Positions 35,480 to 48,416 are shown, counted from the stretch's first letter. The stretch is DNA of 64,000 bases from Dendrolimus kikuchii (GCA_019925095.2 CM034403.1:5027690-5091689), one strand, 5' to 3'. Notes: generated from the sequence alone by a model not told the origin. Numbers and translations: made by a program.

Positions 35480-37830
35480 TGTAAGCGTATTGGATAATAA
35501 ATTTAAAAAGAAATTATAGTCTAAATTAGAAAATTAATGGATCAAGTTTCTTCCTTACAGAATTAAGAACGCTAATTATTTCAAATTTGAATTCCGTCTT
35601 GTATTTGAATTTTTTTACTTTAAGCCATGTCACCATATAAGACCAACAGTAATTTGCAGTCTGAACGAATTTGAATACTTCAAAATTACATCATTGGTCA
35701 TTTTTTATATTACAGTACTGACATAATTATAACAATTTTATATAAACATTTAAGATTCAAGCACTTAAGCGTATTTGCTGTACAGATAGAAAGTAGCAAG
35801 TAAAATAGAAAACAACTAGTAATAAATGTCAACACTTGTTTATGTGGCGAGAAATTTCCAACGATTACAGCAATAATTATAATACATAGACGTGTAACCA
35901 ATAAAAGTAATTAACAACACTATAGTACTAAAGTAACGCAATGCAATATAAAAAACTAATTGACCATGCAATATTTAGACATTATTATTTGAGACTTCCG
36001 AGTTAAAAGAATAGAATTTCGTGCTGTTTCAAGTTTACTTGAAGATTATACGTGGAGAATGATTAAATGATTTGACAGAACACTTATGCCAAAATGTGGA
36101 AGGCAAAGAAAGATACAGAGTGCCGACCCAAAACGACTGAAAAATATGATAGCAAAAATCGAAAGAATGAATAACAGTCCTCTTTTAAAGTCGAACAATT
36201 TTAGCCAAGGGTTGTCTGAAACAGATCACTCTTTAGCGATAAGATGCCTTGTATCTATCTATATAAGTAATTATTTTCTTCTTAGTACTTTTCGCGACGT
36301 ACAATAAACCTAACCAGTTATCGAATGAACAGAATGAGCTCAGTTTAAAAAACTGATACACGACCTAACAGGTTATTATACCAGCCGTACCAAAAACAGC
36401 CGCGTCAATGAATACACAATACTTTCGTGTAACTTCAAATTTCTAAATCTATTGGCTAAGTGCCGTTGAAATCAACAAAAAATAATTCTGTACATCCAGA
36501 GCATGAAGTCAGTTTCGTCTGTTAGTGAGATTGCGTTCTATGCAAATTTCACGTTCAGCTTTGATTTAGAAATCTCCGCGCGGTTCGAAACCTGGCTTTG
36601 ATTCAACGCTGTCGATGAATACAATTTTAAGACCACAATAAAACGTACAGTTCCGTGCATCCCTCTCACTTTTATCATTAGAAATTCCCGCCGGTACATT
36701 CGTTATTATACCGTTGGTGTCTGAAGCTTTAATGGTTTATACGACAAAACTTTCATTTCTGTGGTCTGGTTTAGATAAAGCATGGAAGAAGAATACTATA
36801 AGGGTAACCGTCGAGTAAAAAAACCTAATTCTGTAGTTTCTAAATATTATATGAGTCATAAATCACACATGTCATAAGTCATTTTTCTCTCGAATATCGA
36901 TGATTAATTATTTCAAAACAATATTTTTTACAAACATTTTAGCATTGAATGTTTCTTGTCAAATTAATATTTAAATCATTAGATAATCGTCATTTATGTA
37001 GACTAAATAAGTTCCCAAAGTTGTTACGTATCGTCCGTACGCTATTTTCAGGAAATAATTCCTGTTGTCATGGTGACCATCATCAAGACAACATATTAAA
37101 ACACTGAAACTGTAATTCTTAATAATCTCCTTTTACAATTCCAGGATAGTATTCGCAGTATCGATCGAAACTCAGGAATAACTGACATTATCCTGAGCTA
37201 TTGATTTTTATGTTGCTACAATACAATAAACATAGGCGGCGACAGGTGCGGCTTAATAGCCGTAATAAGATAAAAAATAATTATTTGTATGAACATGTAA
37301 ACTTTTTTATCATATCTGACATTTATGGTTACTGATGAAGATGAAGAGGCAAAAAACTATTTATTAAAAAGATAACATTTAGAGATACAAAATATTCAAA
37401 CAATTTAGATGTTAATAAACATGTTGAACGCGAAAAAAGTTAATTGTAACAGAATAAATGTTACAATTAAGTGTTAATTACAATTGCAGAACAGTTATTA
37501 TGATGTAGTATCTCCAAAGTTGGATTGATAACGTCGTGACTTTCCCTAATATAAATAATGAAGTGTGCAGGCAACACATAATGTAGACTTTATTTTGAAG
37601 TTTGAAATACAGATAACGCAAATATCAATTAAAAAACTGGCTAAGTATCTGCAGACCATGAAAGTTCTAGAGTTACTAACCAATTGAGGACGAACAATGA
37701 CGAATATACTCTTCCTTCTTCTTATGAACACCTTAGAAACAGTGTGTACAGAAAATACACTCGAAAGAAAATTAAACGAGTACCAACCAGTAGTTTTGTG
37801 TAATAATGTACAATCGTCAGCCAATCGCTG
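35480..37830. other. AT-rich spacer, nothing recognised
   Basis: A plus-strand frame at 36086-36307 (73 codons, basic start MPKCGRQRKIQ) has a real ATG but no recognisable family. I do not call it a gene. Confidence 0.4.
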
Positions 37831-37839
37831 TCAACTGCT
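37815..37839 (-). pseudogene. LINE ORF end, split by nested insertions
   Basis: The minus strand reads QQLTAIG and a TGA stop. With 38491-38603 it reconstitutes the GEAYV-QQLTAIG end of a LINE ORF, interrupted here by a small TIR element that itself carries a family A copy. Confidence 0.72.
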
Positions 37840-38490
37840 GGGGCCTAATTCTGTTATTACTATATCGTCAACATCACCAGACACTATCTTTTCAATCGTA
37901 AGTTTGCCTGACTTCGGCAATCTGTTAATTCCACTCTATCTTTATAAACGTTTATAAGCGAACTCTATCCGTGCAGGAACGGAGAAAGAATACAATTTCC
38001 TGCGGCCGGGCGGCCTGTCGTAAGAGGCGACAAAACAACCCACAGCCAGGTGGTAGGGCATTTGCCCGACTGGACGGCTACCACCCCTGGTCTAAAGTAT
38101 GTCACCATAACAACCTTGAGTTGTGTTCCGGCATTAGTGACCAGGTTCCAGTGTCCATTAAGAGAGCAGCAGCGTATTTGTAGCATCTTTGGTGTTGCAA
38201 ATGTTCATAGGCGATGGTAACCGCTTTCCACCAAGTGGGCCATCTGCCTGTCTGCTGAACTCATGCAATAAAAAGAAAGAAAAAAAAAGCGAAAACTCGC
38301 GAAATAATTGTTTGAAATGTTTGTAGCTTTTCAATATCCATTTCGGCTAATGCCATTTCTGCTAAGGGTATTACAAATATTTTTCTACTATTGTTTTGCA
38401 GTGACGACATATGACAAAATATTGTGGATTGATTAGAATACGAGTTTAAGACACTATCGCATTGCTAAGATATTGAAATAGCAGAATCGG
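37840..38490. mobile_element. TIR element 'G', interrupted by family A
   Basis: Left part 37840-37965 and right part ~38287-38490 match the uninterrupted copy at 7983-8319 (ends gggcctaattctgttatt and aatagcagaatcgg). The middle is a family A insertion. Confidence 0.72.
37967..38288 (+). repeat. Family A, full length, inside element G
   Basis: It runs from tatccgtgcaggaacgg to an A-rich tail gcaataaaaagaaagaaaaa. The host sequence aagcgaactc (37956-37965) reappears as aagcgaaaactc (38287-38298) after the tail. This is a target-site duplication, confirmed by the single copy at 8087-8098 in the uninterrupted element. Confidence 0.9.
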
Positions 38491-38603
38491 ACGTAGGCCT
38501 CCCCAAGTCCGCGCCACATATCCCGGTCTTTCGCCTTCCTCATCCAGCGCTTACCGGCGATCTTAGGCAAGTTTTCAGTCCATCGGGCTAGATCATTGGA
38601 CAC
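38488..38603 (-). pseudogene. LINE ORF C-terminus (WMRKAKDRDMWRGLGEAYV)
   Basis: The minus strand reads without a break: NDLARWTENLPKIAGKRWMR, KAKDRDMWRGLGEAYV. This is the C-terminal motif of a non-LTR retrotransposon polyprotein family, downstream of the RT domain. Related fragments lie at 40331-40459 and 47827-47924. The ORF's last residues are displaced to 37815-37839 by the nested insertion. Confidence 0.8.
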
Positions 38604-38728
38604 TACGTTTACGGAATAATGTACAGTAAAGTTATCTATCTATAACATTAAAAAAACTCTTCGTATCGAGTTTAATCAAATCCTTGTTTTTCCAAATTCT
38701 ACCATTGAAGAATTATACGTAGTGCTAT

Positions 38729-39424
38729 TGTTACGTGCGAGCGGGGGTACGCACTTGGGATTGGAAGAAAACACCAGTTCTTTTAAGAAACGCTTTATTG
38801 ACTTACACGGCCGCACGTAATATTTCTCCGCAGGGTTGCGCCTATACGCTCGACTAACGATACACCGTCCTGACGATAAGGTGTCTCACTCACAATACCG
38901 TCGCCGATATTGCGTAGACCACCTCCTGCTACTGTAGTGCCCACCTCCGGTATCACCGCGAGTAGCTCGCTTCTGGTTCGTCTTTCGAACTACGCTACAC
39001 TCCTCCTACACTTAACTGTCCACTAAACTTGTCACTATATTTACCACTTAACTCGTCACCGTCTTCTTTTAAACTTCTCTTCCAACTCTTCCGTATCGCA
39101 CTTGTCGCTTTGCTGTCTTGAACTGAACTCAACTCTAAACTGCCCGGTGGGCGCGCCTTACGCTGCTTAGCTTAGCTTATATACCCGGAAGAATTTTCTG
39201 GAACCCATAATTTCGATCTTCTTTTCGTTATTCTTTTATTTGTTATCCATCCCATCCATCCATCCATCTCTGTCTTTTCCTTCCCGAACTTTCTATTTTA
39301 GAACTTTCGTTTATCGTCTTTCCCCGCCTAACATGTATCTGTCCTTGTCTTTTCTTTCCAGAATTTTCTACCTTTTTCTAGAAGTTCTTAAACCAACTAG
39401 TTTGTTCCACCATCACTCGCCACA
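38729..39424 (-). mobile_element. Solo LTR (Ty3/gypsy-like), 696 bp
   Basis: The unit begins TGTTACGTGC and ends GCCACA on the plus strand, giving TG...CA ends on both strands (minus strand TGTGGCG...CGTAACA). The 4 bp direct repeat CTAT flanks it at 38725-38728 and 39425-39428. Read on the minus strand it has a TATATAAG box at 39183-39176 and AATAAA at 38799-38794, about 65 bp before the LTR 3' end, in the order U3-R-U5. No primer-binding site, polypurine tract or gag/pol lies on either side, so it is a solo LTR left by LTR-LTR recombination. A 4 bp duplication fits Ty3/gypsy more than BEL (5 bp typical); the class is inferred. Confidence 0.85.
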
Positions 39425-40004
39425 CTATATAATTATGTAGGATTTAGATGCTTGCTAGTTGTTTCAGCAACTCCTTTCCATGCTGTGATATAGGCAGATA
39501 TACATGAGGACGCAATAATGATTCTGTTTTCGTAATTTACCTACGAAATTTTAATATAATATGACCTGCATCAAGAAATTAAGAAAGAAGACCTACAACA
39601 TTTGTAGTACTATACTGCAACAATGCCTGACATTTCAACAATTGATTCGACTTATTGTATCAGACAGTTTGCAATAAAATTCAATGCTTTTGAATATTTT
39701 TACGTAACATTGCGGGTGTGACGCATTAAAACACCCAAAATAGTGATATATTTGCTTTACAAATCAATGGAGATCACGTTCTGTTGCTGATGATGTAAGT
39801 TGTACGTTAGAACATGGATAACTTTAAAGAAATAAAGTAGGTTTTAAGTTCAAGGAAAATTAACAAAACTAACAAAATTTATTTCTGCAACACGTTTATT
39901 AATCGTTGCAATGTAATATAGCATTTCTACAAGTTTATTTTTATGTACAACATTTTTTTTATCTGACATGCACTGATATTTTTTATTACTGTAGTATAGC
40001 AGTC

Positions 40005-40160
40005 AAGCTCACGATACATTTCATGGAAAGTGGTTACTGTCACTCAAGCATATTTGCATCGGAGGTGTTACTAACGTGTTGCCGACTTGGAAGAAATTTA
40101 AGGATGCCTTTTTAAAAGAGGCATCATTGCAGTGCTCAGAGAAAACCTCAACTGCGAGTA
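40005..40160 (-). repeat. Family B repeat, diverged
   Basis: tttcatggaaagtggttact, gtgttgccgacttggaagaa and gagaaaacctcaactgcgag follow the family B order. Confidence 0.55.
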
Positions 40161-40330
40161 GAAAGAAGACGAAAACAAAAGCAAGACGAATTTAAATATC
40201 TGCAGACACACAAATTGCATGACTATTAGACGTCATTAAAATTACATTACCTATAATAAATGACAGTAGAACTGGCTCAAAAAATTTAAAACTTAATGTA
40301 GGATGCCCTTCGACTCGGTAGACTGTTGAC

Positions 40331-40459
40331 CTATGGGTCGCTGGTAAAGACTGGATGAGAAAAGATAAGGACCAGCATACGTGGCGCCAACTTGGGGAGT
40401 TTTCCTCCAAAGGGAGGTTGCGAGTTATTTATTTGGCACACAAAACAAGTTACAGCTAA
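40331..40459 (+). pseudogene. LINE ORF C-terminus (VAGKDWMRKDKDQHTW)
   Basis: The plus strand reads VAGKDWMRKDKDQHTWRQLG then EF and diverges to a TAA. It is related to the fragment at 38.5 kb; the GEAYVQQ end is lost here. Confidence 0.7.
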
Positions 40460-40599
40460 TATTGCAGTATAATTAATATAAGGTCTAGGCTGATACTCTA
40501 AGTATGTAAGCACGTTAATGTAAGATAATATCGACAAATTGTTAAGCGGTTAGTATAAATTAATAACTAGTACTTAAACAAAGTGTTAGGAGTTAGTTT

Positions 40600-42840
40600 T
40601 GTTAGTATTAAAAAAAAAAGAAGATAAAGAAATAAAATTATTTAATGACGTCAGGAAAGTTGCTGCAAATAATAGCCCGAATGTCGAGTTTAAATTTAAA
40701 AAGCGAGGAATTAAAAATGTCTACAGAACTATTGTTACTTACAATTCCATTATATAATCTGCACATACTTGTCAATGGGTTATAAAATTTTAGCTATATT
40801 GGGGATTGGCTGACAAATTCTGAGTTAAATTTTAATTTGATTCTTCGGCTACTAGCTTTTAATACATAACAAACTTGTTTTAAAATATTTAACGTTGACA
40901 CATAATTAGCAGCTGATTAAACTAAGAAAGTTGATCATAATGGCGATGACAGTCTATAATTAAAGAATATAAAGCGTTCGTTAAAGTAAAAGTGTCCATT
41001 CAATTCATAAGACATCGCAAATGTAGTGTACAATTTTATAATTGGGTTTAGCACGACACACGGATTGAATCACGTATCAGCAATTACCTACTACACAATT
41101 GACAAAATACAGTATAATTATTTGAATAATTAGTCGCTAATCATAATAACCGCTACAAAGAGAAAATGTATCGGCTTTCCCGAAATCGTTTGGAAGAATT
41201 GAATTGTCAATACAAGTAGCACATTCATGCAAACAATTTCATCTACGTACATACAATGTTAATTAGATTTTATAACTGTACTCAATCCATCAAAAGCCGC
41301 CATCTAGTAAATCTGAATTCAATGTCAAGGATTACCTACCTTCTTATCTACGTGTGAATTAAATTACACTGTAATGCAACGCGATAAGAGTTTATTTTGT
41401 ATGAAACTAGTGCTTCTATAATTGTAAAAACCAACTAAGCTGTGGGCGGACGAGTCATGTTGCAGGCTTTATAATTTGCGTCACTTTTTATACACATGTT
41501 ATCGTCTGTCTTTCGCATCTATGTTGTTGTCTGCTAATCATCAATAACTGAATATAACTTCATGAAAATTCTGCGACTTGTCACATTTTAATCTGAATTA
41601 AGGACGTAAATAACCCCGTCGAATTTGAATTACATAGAATTGAATCCTGCTAAAGGGAATGATCTACTTAGTTAGTTTTAGTAGCTCATTATGTATATTA
41701 CAATTACATAACGCCGACTGTGTAAGATAATGTTATAATAGACATAACACGTATCCATATGCTTAATCAAAACTTATAGAAAAAACTTAGATAATGCTTA
41801 AAAATAGGGAGACACAATACAAGTAGTGGAATGCTCAGAAACTCATATAATCAGTAAAATTAAATACTTTAATGATTAAGATGGCGTGAACTACTACAGC
41901 ACAGGTGTTTCTAAGATCGATGTTATTATCAATTGACGTTAACACAATAGACGATATCAACATTTGTTAACCTATCGTAGTCTACTGCTGCATATATCGC
42001 AGTCCTCCGCTTTCCAAATTCAGCTCTTAGCGGTGACTTTGACCAACTTATTCCTTCACCGGATTGAAAGCTGTACGACACTACATTTGACGAGATTTCC
42101 ACTTCAGAACTAGTATACATCGGACTTCGTTCCTGTGACATACATATTCGACCTATTATAGTTAGTTCGTATTTCTTGGTAAAACTTAATAATAGGAGCT
42201 CATAATAAGGTCACTGGTGGACTCGAGCCTCGCCATGTCGCTCGTTCAAAAGATGTTTTCGTTAATCATCAAATCGTGGATTACCACTTATGCAAATTAT
42301 TTGAAAAATTACCTAAGCTTTTTGAACTCGCTTCATTTGTTTTAAGTATTGATCCATCACGACTATTTGATAATATAAATAACAACTATGAAATGAGAAA
42401 TGAAGTGGCTCGAACTTAACAAACGATTAATAGTAATCAAGTATATTTAGCGGTTACTAACGAGTTGTTGGCGTGAACCAGTTAATTGAAAAAGCGAAAT
42501 GTGTTAATTATCAGATACGAATATTAATTTCTTATTTAAACATAACATCAACTATTCATATTTAAAACACATTTATGTGCAAATTCCCGATTATTCATGT
42601 ATACGCTTATTACAATTCCGCGCAGCGGTAATGTAACATATGATATTAAATATCAAATCATAAAACTTTACTGTAGTCTTGATAACGTTAGATAAGATTA
42701 GTAGTTTACAATTGGGTAAGAATCGTTAAAAAATCCTTAAAGAGGATCAATATGACGATCCGACGAGGTAACGTTGGCTATGTTCCGTAATATAACTAGA
42801 CTTCTGGACATCCTGGAAGACGGTGACTTAAGCTCAGTAT
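40600..42840. other. AT-rich spacer, nothing recognised
   Basis: No gene or repeat I can support. The minus-strand frame at 41929-42141 has no recognisable family. Confidence 0.4.
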
Positions 42841-42851
42841 TCTTATGGCAT

Positions 42852-43090
42852 CTTTTTTTATTTTTTTATTGCATGAGTTCAGCAGACATGCAGACGGCCC
42901 TCTTGATGGAAAGCGGTTACCATCTCGGAACACAATTCAAGGTTGTTATGGCGGCATACTCTAGACCAGGGGTGGTAGCCATCCAGTCGGGAAAATACCC
43001 TACCACTTGGCTGTGGGTTGTTTTGTTGCCTCTTACGACAGGCCGCGCGGCCGCCAGAAATTGTATTCATTCTCCGTTCCTGCACGGATA
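42852..43090 (-). repeat. Family A with internal deletion
   Basis: The tail complement, cagacatgcagacggccctc and gaaagcggttaccatc jump directly to tcggaacacaattcaaggtt, losing about 70 bp. It ends ttcctgcacggata. A short direct repeat, ggtga(c/t)tt..gctcagtatt, occurs just left (42826) and again at 43375, outside the element. Confidence 0.82.
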
Positions 43091-44100
43091 GAAGTGCTGC
43101 ACGGCATCGGATGAAATTACAAGCATCTCATTTTGACCACATGACTACGGAACTGTATAAACACAATCTTAAAACTATTCAAACAAATCAGTATATGTTT
43201 AATTTTATTTTATTACCATGAGCGTCTACAAAGAGTTATCGGAACAGCTTATCGACTCTACAGGCGATCAGAAGGGTGGTGTCTATCTGCGACAACGGAT
43301 CAGTATGACAATTCAGTCTCATCAGTCAATCAGCCAGTATGTAACGTAGCCAGCCTTCATACCCGTAGAAAACGGTGATTTGGGCTCAGTATTTTTTTAA
43401 TGGTTTTAAGAGGTTATAGACAGAATACAATATATCAGTTTTTTATTTTAATAATTTCTAAAATTATAGTTTAAAAACATGTATAGATAGCATTTTATCA
43501 ACAAACAAAGTTATGACAAAACCGCTATCAGCAGAATATACGCCACAAACAACAAAATGACATTCATTAAAATATTTTTTTACATTAATATTTGGGAATT
43601 CACTACAACATTTTAAACTTTTTTTCACCTTTATGCCTCTATATCGAAACATCGCATCTGCAAATAATTAATTAATGGATTCGATGCTGTATACAATTCG
43701 TGGAATTAAATATCTAATCGACGCACATTTCCTAAAAGAAAACAAATTATCAAGATGAGAGCTCGTGCGTGCCTGCGAAACGGAAAACTGCGCAGGGGCA
43801 TCCAGGTAAGCGACACGCGACACTTGATGTATAAGGCAAATATGGTTTAATAGCTAAACTCGGCCACATGTTGGTGTGGCTCAGTCCTCAGTCTGATATT
43901 GATTATTTATCAGGAGAGTAAAGATAGAAAAATATTTGCCAAACAGACACATTAAGAGATACATTGAAAAATTTTATAAAAAGGAGAATTAGATACGCGA
44001 TGGTACCAACACTGCCAACCAATAACAATTGGATGCAGTTCAGCAAATGACAAAAACAAAAAGTAAATAAAAGTATACTAGCGAATATGAATTAACTCAT

Positions 44101-44404
44101 TTTTTTTAATTGCAGGAGTTCAGCAGACAGGCAGACAGCCCACTTGATGGAAAGCGGTTACCATCGCCTATGGACATTTGCAACACCAAAAGTGCTACAA
44201 ATGCGCTGCTGCTCTCTTAAAGGAGACTGTAACCTGGGCACTAATGCGGGAACACAACTCAAGGTTGTTATGGCGGCATACTCTACACCAGGGGTGGTAG
44301 CCATCCAGTCGGGCAAATGCCCTACCACCTGGCTGTGGGTTGTTAAGTCGCCTCTTACAACCGGCCGCAGGAAATTGTATTCTTTCTCCGTTCCTGCACG
44401 GATA
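44101..44404 (-). repeat. Family A, near full length
   Basis: It runs from ttttttttaattgcaggag to ctccgttcctgcacggata. All modules are present except a short deletion near the GC-rich 5' part (cttacaaccggccgcagg). Confidence 0.88.
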
Positions 44405-44699
44405 AAAGAAAAAATATAAAACCCAATATTTAAAAGAATTTGATTTTTAATCGTGTTCAATTACCGACACTTTTTTTAAGATTAATATTGTTGCATAACA
44501 TTTATTCAATTATAGACATAATTATTTTCACTCATTTCATTTGAAATATTATCTCGAATTTTTATAAGTTTAGTTGAATCAAAGACTGGAATTTCTCGTT
44601 CTGAATAAAAAGTACATAAAACGCTCTTCTATAAAAATGCAACGATACGTAAAAAAATCAAGTGAATTCATCAACTACTTTATACGACTGTAATTTTAC

Positions 44700-44858
44700 A
44701 TACATACATCCATAACTTCACGCCAGTTCCCATGCGGGGTAGGCACGAACAACAGAGAGCCATTCAGGCTTATTCTTACACACCTCACTTGCTTCTTTGA
44801 CATTCATAGCTCTTGTCATGCACGCTCGCCTGTTCTTAAGACTCCTGACATCACCTTA
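44700..44858 (-). mobile_element. Family C LINE 3' end, truncated
   Basis: It runs from the TATG-tail complement to gactcctgacatcacctta. The 11 bp duplication tgtaattttac lies at 44689-44699 and 44859-44869. Confidence 0.88.
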
Positions 44859-44879
44859 TGTAATTTTACGAGCATATAT

Positions 44880-46340
44880 ATACGGGAATTAAAATTTTAT
44901 TTGTAAAGATTGCCATTACTGCCATCGTATCCGAATGACCATCTCACTCCAAAAACGCAGATGAAATCATTTTAACATTACTCATTCCGTAAAATATCAC
45001 ATGTCCAAAAAGGGTAATGGTCAAGAGTTAGTAATCAAATTGTCATAAGTGCCATTTTAAAAATTAATGTGAAGTAAATTTTATAAATTCGTGGTGTTTC
45101 ATTTGCTAAATATAAACGCTGGTAGGAAGAGCATGAATGACTAACATAGTTTTTCTGACCTAATGTGCATTACGTTCGCCGTCAGTTTACCTCGAAAAGT
45201 TCTCCTAAAATCGAGAAAACCTGGCCTAACAGTGAAACCTTTATGGATTACTATTATTATTGTAAGTGGTTGAATACCACGGGCCATAAGAATGGCCTGG
45301 ACATTTGGAAGGCTTGGGACCGCCTACAGCACCTTTCGATTATTTAATCTAAATGTAACGGAACTGTAATACTTGCAACAACTCAGAAGGGAAGAAAGAA
45401 CAGCAACTGTTGACTATACTTATAAACAGAGAACTTTACGGCTTACATATATTTCATCCATTGACTCTACAAACTCGACAAACGTTTTTAGAACACCTCG
45501 CCATCCCTCTAACAATTTTACAGTATAAGAAGCCGAGCAAATTGGGACAACTGATAGTGGATTGAAGTCATCGATAAACCATTTTAATTAATAGGTTATG
45601 AATGACAAGAATTACATTATTGCTTGGAAAATTTGATAATATTTTATATAAAATATTATATTTAAACTTTTACATGTAATAAAATAAATTAAATAAAATG
45701 TAGTAAATACCGTCTATATACAATTAAGAGATAAAGAATTATAATTTACACAATTACCACATCATATTAGACATAAATATTGTTGCATAAAATTATGATA
45801 AATTATAGAGAACTACTCTATATAGAACGGGCGTTAATCACAGCATAAATAAATATATAACATTATTATTCAAATTAAGGAAATGGTCAAATTGTATCGT
45901 TTAAAAATAGGAGGGTACGTAACAAAATTAATTATTAACCTGAAAAAGAAACATGACAAGAACAACTATGCAACTAGATAAATGTAACATAACACTAACC
46001 GGCGATTATCCCTGTATACAAATGTATTATCACATATTTTTTACTACTATAAATACGGATTAGGGCAAATAAAATTAAACAATTCATGCGAAAACACCAC
46101 AAAGCTATTTATGAACGGTCACAACGCATGTATTAATATTTTACGACTACCTAACACGAATCTTAATGTCTTTCACTTCTCTACATGTTTTCCTTTAATA
46201 AAAGTGATAGCTACAAGTTTAACGCCCGTTTTATTGCTGTTTGTTTCAATCAACGTATTGAGGCCGATAATCAACTTACACGGGATAACCCCTTTAGAGA
46301 TCTAAGAATGTACACACATACAATAGCGCAACATATCAAC
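44880..46340. other. AT-rich spacer, nothing recognised
   Basis: Only short frames without family signatures. 45600-45850 is extremely AT-rich. Confidence 0.4.
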
Positions 46341-46350
46341 CTACTTCGAG

Positions 46351-46500
46351 TATAGATAGATAACACTTTATTGCTCACCAAAATAAACAAAAACAAAATG
46401 CATAATTACAATCCTTCTTGCCAAAACAACAGGCGGCCTTATCGCTAAAAGCGATCTCTTCCAGGCAACCTAGCTTAAAATTAATTCTTAACTAATCTGG
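46351..46500 (-). repeat. LINE 3' UTR with AATAAA and TATC tail
   Basis: On the minus strand it reads ggttgcctggaagagatcgc, ttttagcgataaggccgcct, gttgttttgg and ends ggtgagcaataaagtgttat followed by ctatcta. A related fragment lies at 28.2 kb. Confidence 0.65.
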
Positions 46501-46571
46501 CGATATAGGTGGGGCAGAAAAAAGATAGGACTCTACAATTTAAATATACATACTAACACTAATTTATAAAT

Positions 46572-46913
46572 CTACATAACGCCAGTTCTCTTGCGGGGTA
46601 GGCACGAACAACAGAGCGCCATTCGGGCTTATTCTTACACACCTCACTTGCTTCTTTAACATTCATAACTCTTGTCATGCACGCTCGTCTGTTCTTAAGG
46701 CTCCTGACATCACCTTCTGCTAGTACACGATCCATTTGATCATGGAAAGTGTATGTCGTGGCCTTCCACGACTTCTGCAGCCATCCACTTTTGCGTTGTA
46801 TATCTGTTTAGTCATTCTTTCATCATGCACTCTTTCCACATGCCCGAACCACCGGAGCATTCCTTTCCTTACCTTCACCCCGACACTCTCTTTCAGACCA
46901 ACTCTCTTTAATC
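46572..46913 (-). mobile_element. Family C LINE 3' end, long copy, short tail
   Basis: It spans from the element end to the region encoding LKESVG..KGMLRWFGHVER. The tail is reduced to 'ctacataac'. The 11 bp duplication aatttataaat lies at 46561-46571 and 46914-46924. The plus-strand frame over it is a shadow. Confidence 0.88.
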
Positions 46914-47154
46914 AATTTATAAATTTAATACATACATAGATCCAGACACATTTATAGAATACGGATATATATATACGTATATACGAAATAATCTAAATAA
47001 ATATATTTATTAACATTATATATGACAAGCATTTTATATTAACAATAGATAAATAAGTGAATGTTTACTATATTAGACATACCTATTTATTTAAAACCAG
47101 ATAGTACTTTACGGGTACGGCTATGTATGAATTAAAATTATTACTTATGAAAAA

Positions 47155-47312
47155 AGGTGATGTCAGGAGCCTTAAGAACAGACGAGCGTGCATGACAAGA
47201 GTTATGAATGTCAAAGAAGCAAGTGAGGTGTGTAAGAATAAGTCTAAATGGCGCTCTGTTGTTCGTGCCTACCCCGCAAGGAAACTGGCGTGAAGTTATG
47301 TATGTATGTATG
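47155..47312 (+). mobile_element. Family C LINE 3' end, truncated
   Basis: It starts aggtgatgtcaggagcctta and ends in (TATG)n. The 13 bp duplication tacttatgaaaaa lies at 47142-47154 and 47313-47325. It sits immediately left of a tRNA-derived SINE. Confidence 0.9.
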
Positions 47313-47333
47313 TACTTATGAAAAATAAGTCGT

Positions 47334-47620
47334 GGTAGCGTAATGATCGCACGCGTCCCAAACTCAAAAGGCGCGGGTTGGAATAGTGGCCGGAAGGCAT
47401 GCACCGTTTTTACGCAGTTTACTGATCTAATATACATATCGTTACAATCACGACATGCTAACAACGGTGAAGGAAAACATCGTGGTGAAACCTGCACATC
47501 GAGTTCACCGATGAGTCGAAACTTTCAAGCCAATTGGGACAAGCGTGGCGGGTAAATTGTCCGTTCTTCTATAGTGTGAGGCCCGAGCCCAGCAGTAACG
47601 TTTATGGACTGTTATTATTT
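47334..47620 (+). repeat. tRNA-derived SINE, second family
   Basis: The tRNA-like head gtggtagcgtaatgatcgca has an A-box-like stretch and a decayed B box (ggttggaatag). It is followed by ggccggaaggcatgcaccgt, gtgaaggaaaacatcgtggt, gaaacctgcacatcgagttc and agcccagcagtaac. This order is typical of a widespread lepidopteran SINE. Relatives are at 50.6 and 63.1 kb. Confidence 0.75.
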
Positions 47621-47826
47621 AATAATTTGAAAAATTAACATCATGTACACTTAATTTATTGACTGGTTTCGCTTCCAAACACGTTGAAGGGGCAACAAAC
47701 AAATATATAAACATCCACAATCGCTTTCACGTATATATGGAGTGTTCCGCAAATCATATTGGCATATGCTAGCGAGTATCGTTAATATTAACATCATAAT
47801 ATTAGGTACAAAATAAGGCGTAAGGG

Positions 47827-47924
47827 TGCCGGTAGGGATAGTATAAGGAAGATAGGAGACAGAGATATGTGGCACAGACTTGGTGAGACCTAAGTACGTC
47901 CAGCGGTGAACTTCGATTGGCTGA
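47827..47924 (+). pseudogene. LINE ORF C-terminus (DRDMWHRLGE)
   Basis: The plus strand reads KIGDRDMWHRLGE, then a frameshift, then YVQR, a stop, TSIG and a stop. It belongs to the same ORF family as 38.5 and 40.3 kb. Inactive. Confidence 0.65.
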
Positions 47925-48416
47925 AGAAGAAGACACAACAATAGTTGATTAAACAAATAAATTACAATGGCCTATTATAGTAAATTAAAGACCTATAACA
48001 ATCACAAATTAAGAAGCCCGATTTGACAGTTCTTCTTACATATTTAGGGATTGAAAAATCCAAATCGTTAACCAAGTTAACCGATTATCACGAGAAATCG
48101 TTAAAAAATTATACGACTGTATTTTTGCTTTTAAGTTAATTACTTTTTGTGTCACATAAATAACTCACAAAATCGACATGGAGCGCGAAAGTTTTGTGTC
48201 ACTGTCACATCGGATTTTGCGTACCGCATGCATTTATCACGCATCACAATTAATCTATTAAATTTTTTATTGTTTTATCTGTATAATATATATTTATTTA
48301 ATCGTTTTTGTTTTCGATACATGTAAAAGTGTTGTTTTAGTATAAATACATAAGTAATCTAATGTTTTGGAATAAATATTATGTATGTAGTTTTTCCTGA
48401 ATCGAATTGAGTTAAT

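Noticed and set aside
47141..47497. 118-codon minus-strand frame
   Set aside because: It runs antisense over a family C insertion and a SINE; a shadow of repeats.
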